From positions 1-11,086 of the forward strand of contig CAZRSB010000057.1 in NCBI GenBank assembly GCA_964602715.1: a stretch of 11,086 nucleotides of DNA, in the 5' to 3' direction. The stretch is from Natronoplasma sp964602715 (GTDB lineage: Archaea > Thermoplasmatota > Thermoplasmata > Halarchaeoplasmatales > Halarchaeoplasmataceae). Each line of letters opens with the position of its first letter. Within the stretch, counting starts at the first letter, position 1. The notes below the pieces were generated by a model that ran no database searches, had not been told where the DNA came from, and saw only the letters and a list, made by a program, of their open reading frames with translations. The translations under genes were made by a program, and so were the position numbers. Positions 6,397 to 11,086 of the stretch are shown here, one piece after another.

Positions 6397-7815
6397 ATGT
6401 GGACAAGTGAAGTCCTAATATATTTACAAGAACTTTTTGGGTACACTACTGGAATCGTGCTTTTGCCTGTTTTATCTATGTCTCTTTTGATTGCTTATTT
6501 AAATAAAAGAGATTTTTTGGAGAAGTGCGGTTTTGACAGGGCTATCATAGGTCTTATAATAATAGGTTCTTTTTTTGGAGCTACGGCTGATATTCCCTTT
6601 ATAGTGTTGAGGGACGCTGTACTTAATATAAATCTTGGAGGAGCTCTGATTCCTGTTATAGTCAGTATCGTCCTGATCAAAAGAAAAAAATTGAATTTTT
6701 TCGCTCTCGCTCTTGGTTTGACGTTAGTTAGCGTATCTGCTTATATGGTATCTGAAATAGATCCAGGGAGAGGAATTATAGCTGAATTCCCTTTTTACCT
6801 TTTACCTGCTATCATCAGTTTATTAGTTGGTGTTGTCTTCAGTTTTTTCCATAAAAAGAAGATCCTAGAGAACTCTGTAGCTTATTCCTATACTTTTGGG
6901 GTTCTTGGTAGTTTGATAGGGGCTGATTTAGTTCGTATACCTGAGCTTGTAGAGATGGGGATGCTAGGGTCTTTCGGTGGCGCAGGAGCTCAAGACCTTG
7001 TGTATCTTTCGGGCTTGATTGCTGCTGTCCCCCTGATATATTTAGGATATTTTAGACGTGAACCTTCCTTGCCTGAAAATCCCATTTTGAGGGCGGAAAA
7101 ATATTTGGCAAATAAAGATTATGAAAAGAGTCTTGAATTAATAAAAAAACAGCTCGACGGACAAATTCAAAGAGCTAAAAATTTGCTTAAAAAAAACACC
7201 AATCGATTATTTTCTAGTGATCTAGAAAATCCTTCCATTATATTGTGGCATCTGGGATTTAGTAAAGATATGATATATGATTTTAATACTCTTGTCAAAA
7301 CAAAACCATCCCAAGATCATATGAAGGCTCAAAAAGATATCTTAACGGGAAAGCTATTGAGTGAAAATATCGAAGCAAGATTGAATCAAGTTTATATGAG
7401 TCTGTCAAGAAGGGTATTAGCTTATTTTATAGATCTTATCATTTTGGGAATACCCTTTGTAATATTTTTTGGTTACATATTTTTGACAGCGATAAATGGC
7501 ACAGGTTCTTTTTTGTTGAATGAAGCATTGCTGATAGCAGTTTTATCTTTGATTACTTCTATACAATTTTTGTATTTTACTTTGAGTGAATGGTATTTTG
7601 GAACTACTCTTGGTAAAGCTGCATTAGGTTTAAAGGTGACTGATGATGATATCGGTGATATAACTTTATTACAGAGTATAGCTAGGAACGCTGGAAGATA
7701 TGCGGATATAGCTTTAGCATTCTACCTTTTTAGTCTCATGTTGATGCTTAGGAGTCCAGAACAGCGGAGGATCGGTGACTATATGGCTAAAACTAGGGTT
7801 GTCAAGATCCGGTAA
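6397..7815 (+). CDS. DUF1614-RDD fusion membrane protein
   Basis: Function is unknown. In this 472-residue protein, residues 1-217 form a multi-helix membrane region like DUF1614: a loop ATADIPF, then GGALIPVIVSI (81-91), GSLIGADLV (171-179) and GSFGGAGAQDLVYLSGLIAA (191-210), all signature-like patterns of that family. Residues about 225-330 are soluble and helical, possibly one or two TPR-like repeats (NPILRAEKYLANKDYEKSLELI). Residues 335-472 are an RDD domain: RRVLAYFIDLIIL (338-350), LGKAALGLKV (405-414), RNAGRYAD (430-437) and the closing QRRIGDYMAKTRVV, with about three helices. RDD domains have been linked to ion exchange or small-molecule transport, without firm biochemistry. A GGGGG Shine-Dalgarno (6386-6390) sits 6 nt before the ATG, 21 bp after the coiled-coil gene, which suggests a joint membrane-scaffold role (inference). 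Confidence 0.82.
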   Translation: MWTSEVLIYLQELFGYTTGIVLLPVLSMSLLIAYLNKRDFLEKCGFDRAIIGLIIIGSFFGATADIPFIVLRDAVLNINLGGALIPVIVSIVLIKRKKLNFFALALGLTLVSVSAYMVSEIDPGRGIIAEFPFYLLPAIISLLVGVVFSFFHKKKILENSVAYSYTFGVLGSLIGADLVRIPELVEMGMLGSFGGAGAQDLVYLSGLIAAVPLIYLGYFRREPSLPENPILRAEKYLANKDYEKSLELIKKQLDGQIQRAKNLLKKNTNRLFSSDLENPSIILWHLGFSKDMIYDFNTLVKTKPSQDHMKAQKDILTGKLLSENIEARLNQVYMSLSRRVLAYFIDLIILGIPFVIFFGYIFLTAINGTGSFLLNEALLIAVLSLITSIQFLYFTLSEWYFGTTLGKAALGLKVTDDDIGDITLLQSIARNAGRYADIALAFYLFSLMLMLRSPEQRRIGDYMAKTRVVKIR

Positions 7816-7837
7816 AACGTTGAAATTACAAGGTTAA

Positions 7838-7848
7838 AGTTATATAAT
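7838..7848 (+). promoter_or_regulatory. TATA box for the M24 peptidase gene
   Basis: AGTTATATAAT is centred 25 bp before the ATG at 7868, and no Shine-Dalgarno is present, so the mRNA is probably leaderless. This separates the peptidase transcript from the upstream operon. Confidence 0.55.
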
Positions 7849-7867
7849 CATTATCAAATGAACGCAC

Positions 7868-8953
7868 ATGGAAAATAGAATAGAGAAAGTTTATAACTGG
7901 ATCGAAGAGGAACTAGATGCGGTAGTGATCCTCAATTCCGTCAAGCCACACATAGATAAAACCTTTTTTTATCTGACTGGTTTACAAGATGGTTTGTTCG
8001 AAAATTGTGGAATTATCGCCTATCCGGATCACACTGCTGAATTATGTACGAGTAAGCTAGAGGCTGATAGTGCAGAGAAGGCCGAAATACCTACTTTTAT
8101 CATGGAGGATAGAGAAGAACTTGAGGAGTGGCTTGAAGAAAATTTGAGTGGTTTGAAAAAAATAGGTATCAATGCTTCTGAGATCACATATAGAGCCTTC
8201 GAAAGAATAGAGGATGCCACTGACGCGGAGATTGTAGATATATCTGATGCCATCGCTGAAGCTAGAAACAGGAAAGATGAGAAAGAGATCGAGATCCTAG
8301 ATAAAGCAGGGACGATAGCTTCAGAAGTAGCTGAAGAGATCACGGATCATATCGAAAAGGGCATGAAAGAGTATGAGATTGCTGCTGAGATAACATATCT
8401 GATGAAGAAAAAAGGAGCTACTGGCGATGCTTTTGAAGTCATAGCGGGAAGCGGTCCTAATTCTGCTGAACCACACTACACCTCGGGTGAAAGGGAACTG
8501 AAAAAGGGTGACTTTTTAGTTCTCGATTTTGGTGCGCTATACAAACGGTATCGATCTGATATAACTCGAACTTATATCATCGATGAGGCATCAGACAGGC
8601 AGAAAAAGATGTATGAAACAGTTTTAGAGGCTCAAAAAGCGGCTTTCGAAAAGATAGAACCTGGAGTAGAAGGTGCTGAAGTTCACAATGCTGCCAAAGA
8701 GGTTATAGATAGCACCGAATTTGAAGGTAAATTTATCCATGGGTTAGGTCATAGTATAGGGCTTTCTACTCACGATGGTTCTGGGCTATCACCGAATGTG
8801 GAGGTAAAACTTGAACCGGGCATGGTCTTTACCGTGGAACCAGGTATTTACATCTCAGATCTTGGTGGTGTCAGAATTGAAGATGATATAGTGGTGACTG
8901 AAGACGGTTACGATCTTCTAACCGATGCAGACAAGGATATGAAGATTTTATAA
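7868..8953 (+). CDS. M24 family Xaa-Pro dipeptidase/aminopeptidase
   Basis: A cytoplasmic metallopeptidase of the pita-bread fold that removes N-terminal residues next to proline, probably in peptide turnover. It has 361 residues, normal for archaeal and Firmicute-type Xaa-Pro dipeptidases. Residues 1-128 form the creatinase-like N domain; the catalytic domain runs from about 138. All five metal ligands are present: D220 (LVLDFG), D231 (RSDITRT), H295 (HGLGHSIGL), E324 (TVEPGIY) and E338 (RIEDD). The proton-shuttle and substrate histidines H203, H291 and H302 (STHDG) are also present. HGLGH, EPGIY and GGVRIEDD favour the proline-specific peptidase group over methionine aminopeptidase. It stands alone with its own TATA box. 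Confidence 0.93.
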   Translation: MENRIEKVYNWIEEELDAVVILNSVKPHIDKTFFYLTGLQDGLFENCGIIAYPDHTAELCTSKLEADSAEKAEIPTFIMEDREELEEWLEENLSGLKKIGINASEITYRAFERIEDATDAEIVDISDAIAEARNRKDEKEIEILDKAGTIASEVAEEITDHIEKGMKEYEIAAEITYLMKKKGATGDAFEVIAGSGPNSAEPHYTSGERELKKGDFLVLDFGALYKRYRSDITRTYIIDEASDRQKKMYETVLEAQKAAFEKIEPGVEGAEVHNAAKEVIDSTEFEGKFIHGLGHSIGLSTHDGSGLSPNVEVKLEPGMVFTVEPGIYISDLGGVRIEDDIVVTEDGYDLLTDADKDMKIL

Positions 8954-8974
8954 ATAGTTCGGACTGAAAATCAA

Positions 8975-8986
8975 AATATTTATATT
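8975..8986 (+). promoter_or_regulatory. TATA box for the RAM-domain gene
   Basis: AATATTTATATT is placed so that transcription would start near 9007, leaving a leader of about 12 nt that just includes the Shine-Dalgarno AAGGTG (9008-9013). Confidence 0.5.
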
Positions 8987-9018
8987 CATCTAATAACTAT
9001 CCGTCACAAGGTGTAAAC

Positions 9019-9252
9019 TTGGCTATAGGATTTGTGCTCTTAAAAACATCGCCGGCAGCCGAACGTGACGTTTACGAGATTGTGAAAGATATGGATGAAG
9101 TCGTTGAGGTACATTCACTGTTTGGTGAGTATGACCTTATAATCAAGCTTAAAGCTGGAGATTTCAACTCCTTAGGTAAAATAGTTGTAGAAGACATAAG
9201 GTCTATAGATGGTGTTGAAGATACAAAAACGCTTACAGGAATAGAATTTTAG
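9019..9252 (+). CDS. Stand-alone Lrp/AsnC-type ligand-binding (RAM) domain protein
   Basis: The 77-residue protein is a single alpha/beta RAM domain with no DNA-binding helix-turn-helix. It matches the family's usual pattern: an opening strand IGFVLLKTSPAAERDVYE, the helix ending in VVEVHSLFGEYDLIIKL with the GxYD core (36-39), and a closing strand VEDTKTLTGIEF. Such small proteins are common in euryarchaea and form oligomers that bind amino acids or related effectors; their partners are mostly unknown. The TTG start is supported by AAGGTG (9008-9013) 5 nt upstream and by homologue-like N-terminal sequence. It is the first gene of a two-gene operon with the small membrane protein. Confidence 0.9.
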   Translation: MAIGFVLLKTSPAAERDVYEIVKDMDEVVEVHSLFGEYDLIIKLKAGDFNSLGKIVVEDIRSIDGVEDTKTLTGIEF

Positions 9253-9265
9253 GAGGTTTAAAAAA

Positions 9266-9553
9266 ATGATAGAGTTTGGGACGGTAATACTTTTAACGCT
9301 TGGTCTAGGTTTGTTCCTCGCAGGAATTTTCACGGCCTATTTTGGAAGAGGAAAAAGCAGAATGGTCGGTATCACGTTGTTGATAGTCGGTATAATAATA
9401 TGGATAGGCACCTATGCCATACATCATGGAGAAATACTGAACGATGATGTCTTCATGGATGCGTTAAGAAACGGCTTGTACTATGTTGGAGCATTCGTTA
9501 TAGGTGCTCTTATTGCGGTGGCTATCTTTTTGGTAGCTATAATGAAAACATAG
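9266..9553 (+). CDS. Small three-helix membrane protein
   Basis: This 95-residue hypothetical protein is not recognised as a named family. It has hydrophobic helices at about 5-26, 33-52 and 71-93. A short basic loop (RGKSR, 28-32) lies between the first two, and an acidic stretch (GEILNDDVFMD) between the second and third. By the positive-inside rule the N terminus would be outside and the basic loop inside. The Shine-Dalgarno AGGAGG (9251-9256) overlaps the stop codon of the RAM-domain gene, and the ATG follows 9 nt later, so translation is very likely coupled. Confidence 0.8.
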   Translation: MIEFGTVILLTLGLGLFLAGIFTAYFGRGKSRMVGITLLIVGIIIWIGTYAIHHGEILNDDVFMDALRNGLYYVGAFVIGALIAVAIFLVAIMKT

Positions 9554-9571
9554 TTCATACCGAAAAAACTA

Positions 9572-9588
9572 TTTTTTAATACTTTTTT
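9572..9588 (+). terminator. T tracts after the small membrane protein gene
   Basis: Two runs of six T (9572-9577 and 9583-9588) lie 19-35 nt after the stop codon and could end the RAM/membrane-protein transcript. The segment TTTTTTAATAC could also serve as an upstream TATA element for the next gene. Confidence 0.35.
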
Positions 9589-9618
9589 AGCTTTCTCATG
9601 GAAGCTAGCATTTACAGG

Positions 9619-9628
9619 AATATAAAAC
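9619..9628 (+). promoter_or_regulatory. TATA-like box before the GMP synthase subunit gene
   Basis: AATATAAAAC is a good TATA sequence centred about 26 bp before the TTG start. Used alone it would give a leaderless mRNA and make the strong Shine-Dalgarno at 9636-9642 useless. The AT-rich segment near 9572-9582 is therefore an alternative TATA site giving a leader of about 45 nt. Confidence 0.35.
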
Positions 9629-9649
9629 CAAGTAAGAGGTGAATTTGAT

Positions 9650-10594
9650 TTGAAAAACATTGAAGAATTTATAGAAGAAAAAGTACAAGAGATAAAAGAA
9701 GTCGATGGAAAAGCGGTAGTAGGTTGCAGTGGTGGCGTCGATAGTACGGTAGCTGCAGTGCTCGCTAGCAAAGCGATGGGCGACGATCTACTTGCTATAT
9801 ATGTAGACACAGGATACATGAGAAAGAACGAGACAGAAAATATTCACGAGATTTTAGAGGAGACTGGTGTAAATCACAAAATCGTTGATGCAAAAGAAGA
9901 ATTTTATGAGGCTATGGAGGGAGTTGTAGATCCGGAGAAAAAAAGAAAAATAATCGGTAATAAATTCATAGAAATTTTCGAAAGAGAAGCTAAAGAGTTC
10001 GATGCTGATTATCTAGTTCAAGGTACTATCGCACCTGACTGGATAGAGAGTGGTGATGATAATAGAGACACGATCAAATCCCACCACAACGTTGGTGGAT
10101 TACCTGAAGAGATGGGTTTGGGTCTTATAGAACCTCTCTATGATCTATATAAAGATGAAGTGAGAGAGGTCGCTAAAGAATTGGCTCTTTCAACTGCCGA
10201 AAAACAGCCCTTTCCTGGGCCTGGACTAGCGATCAGAGTGATAGGTGAGGCCAGTCCAGAAAGAACAACGATCGTCAGAGAGGCATGCCATATAGTAGAG
10301 ACTGAAATAGATAAGGCAGTCGAAAATGGTGAGATGAGAAGACCGTGGCAGTATTTTGCAGTCCTGCTTCCAATAAAAACGGTAGGCGTTCAAGGTGATA
10401 AAAGAGCTTATGGACATACTGTAGCAGTGAGGGCAGTGGAGTCAAAAGATGCGATGACAGCAAATTTTAGTGAAATACCTAGAAAGATCATGAGCAGGAT
10501 TTCAACTAAGATAACTAATGAAATGAAGGATGAGGTCAATCGTGTAGTGTATGATATCACTAACAAGCCTCCTGGAACGATAGAGTGGGAATAA
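9650..10594 (+). CDS. guaAB: GMP synthase (glutamine-hydrolysing), ATP-pyrophosphatase subunit B
   Basis: This subunit converts XMP to GMP with ATP and ammonia delivered by a separate glutamine amidotransferase subunit, the split form typical of archaea. It has 314 residues, a normal length. The PP-loop SGGVDS is at 27-32, YVDTGYMRKNE at 51-61, and DYLVQGTIAPDWIES (120-134), KSHHNVGG (143-150) and QPFPGPGLAIR (186-196) follow. The C-terminal dimerisation domain ends in the canonical KPPGTIEWE, where XMP contacts lie. The start is TTG, supported by a GAGGTGA Shine-Dalgarno (9636-9642) with 7-nt spacing; no better in-frame start exists. The glutaminase partner gene is not in the window. Confidence 0.96.
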   Translation: MKNIEEFIEEKVQEIKEVDGKAVVGCSGGVDSTVAAVLASKAMGDDLLAIYVDTGYMRKNETENIHEILEETGVNHKIVDAKEEFYEAMEGVVDPEKKRKIIGNKFIEIFEREAKEFDADYLVQGTIAPDWIESGDDNRDTIKSHHNVGGLPEEMGLGLIEPLYDLYKDEVREVAKELALSTAEKQPFPGPGLAIRVIGEASPERTTIVREACHIVETEIDKAVENGEMRRPWQYFAVLLPIKTVGVQGDKRAYGHTVAVRAVESKDAMTANFSEIPRKIMSRISTKITNEMKDEVNRVVYDITNKPPGTIEWE

Positions 10595-10606
10595 TCGGAA
10601 GTTGTG

Positions 10607-10618
10607 TTTTTAATTATC
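10607..10618 (+). promoter_or_regulatory. TATA-like / T-rich segment before the permease gene
   Basis: TTTTTAATTATC lies 15-26 bp before the ATG at 10633 and 13 nt after the GMP synthase stop codon. It may be a TATA box for the permease, a T-tract terminator for the upstream gene, or both. A weak Shine-Dalgarno, GAGTGA (10622-10627), favours a short leader or read-through from upstream. Confidence 0.35.
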
Positions 10619-10632
10619 TTTGAGTGAAATCG

Positions 10633-11086
10633 ATGAGTCCAGTGTACACCTTACTGATTTCTTTACTGTTCATCTTTTGTGGTGTATCTCTTGGGATAAT
10701 CACCGGGTTGATACCAGGTATACATGTAAATACGATCTCTTTTTTGATTATAAGTTCTCTAGGAACATTGACACTTTTTGTCCAGGGAGTGATCTCTGAT
10801 CTTGGCGTTGGAGATCCTGAACTCCTTCTGTTTATCTCACTTCTTGTTCTAGGATGCTTGGTAACACATACTTTTTTAGATTTCATACCTTCTACTTTTT
10901 TAGGAGCACCCGAGGGAGAAACAGCTCTAGCGGTTCTTCCGGCTCATGAAATGCTTCTAGAAGGTAGAGGATATGAAGCGGTCAAAGCTAGTGCTTTAGG
11001 TAGTTTTTCAGCCGTCTTTTTAGCTCTAGTAATGATCTTACCCGCTAGATTGATAATGGGTGATCCTGTTCATCTATATGAGAGAT
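10633..11086 (+). CDS. TctA-like (DUF112/COG1784) membrane permease, N-terminal part
   Basis: The gene is cut by the window edge: 151 complete codons are visible of a family that usually has about 400 residues. Family features are a long hydrophobic N terminus, TGLIPGIHVN (24-33), and the loop FLDFIPSTFLGAPEGE (81-96) followed by LPAHEMLLEGRGYEAV. Members are related to the large permease subunit of tripartite tricarboxylate transporters. The archaeal group is usually not accompanied by TctB/TctC, so its substrate is unknown. ATG at 10633 has a weak GAGTGA upstream; an in-frame GTG at 10624 is an alternative start. It follows the GMP synthase gene by 38 bp in the same direction. Confidence 0.85.
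   Translation, partial: MSPVYTLLISLLFIFCGVSLGIITGLIPGIHVNTISFLIISSLGTLTLFVQGVISDLGVGDPELLLFISLLVLGCLVTHTFLDFIPSTFLGAPEGETALAVLPAHEMLLEGRGYEAVKASALGSFSAVFLALVMILPARLIMGDPVHLYER

Noticed and set aside
10614..10886. Minus-strand open frame opposite the permease start
   Set aside because: The plus-strand frame encodes clear TctA-like family motifs, so this is a shadow.

Overview
The window looks archaeal and most likely comes from an uncultured euryarchaeon, perhaps near the Thermoplasmatota. The evidence is: a stand-alone ATP-pyrophosphatase subunit of GMP synthase, a stand-alone Lrp/AsnC ligand-binding (RAM) domain protein, a RAD55/KaiC-like protein, a TctA-like (DUF112/COG1784) permease, TATA boxes about 26 nt before start codons, frequent AGA/ATA codons and two TTG starts. 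The DNA is AT-rich. The lineage is an inference from gene content; no rRNA is present to confirm it.

Positions 1-735 hold no credible gene. They are packed with short inverted repeats (about 18 hairpins) and contain a 125-bp repeat present twice at a 192-bp offset, of which 74 bp are identical. The right copy runs into the 3' end of a tRNA-Ser(CGA) gene on the minus strand (736-822). Several larger hairpins share an 11-nt loop while their stems differ by compensating changes. This is the least explained part of the window.

Positions 1018-3057 encode a secreted, membrane-anchored two-HKD phospholipase D-like protein with a PKD-like domain. It converges on, and overlaps by 14 bp, hypE (4093-3044, minus), a [NiFe]-hydrogenase maturation protein that keeps its C-terminal PRIC tail. 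No other hyp or hydrogenase gene is visible.

Positions 4330-7815 look like a two-gene operon. The first gene encodes a 681-residue protein with an HhH-like domain, an acidic segment with Trp-Leu repeats, a very long coiled coil and a RecA/RAD55-like domain whose Walker A motif lacks the Ser/Thr. The second encodes a DUF1614-RDD fusion membrane protein.

Positions 7868-8953 encode an M24 Xaa-Pro peptidase. A small operon follows (RAM-domain protein plus a three-helix membrane protein, 9019-9553), then the GMP synthase ATP-PPase subunit (9650-10594), and then the start of a TctA-like permease cut by the window edge.

Transcription signals fall into two groups. Genes that begin a transcript (PLD, hypE, M24 peptidase) tend to have a TATA box about 26 nt before the start codon and no Shine-Dalgarno, suggesting leaderless mRNA. 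Several downstream or short-leader genes carry clear Shine-Dalgarno sequences. The housekeeping genes (guaA subunit, peptidase, tRNA) appear intact, so the window reads as ordinary chromosome with one odd repeat-rich intergenic tract.
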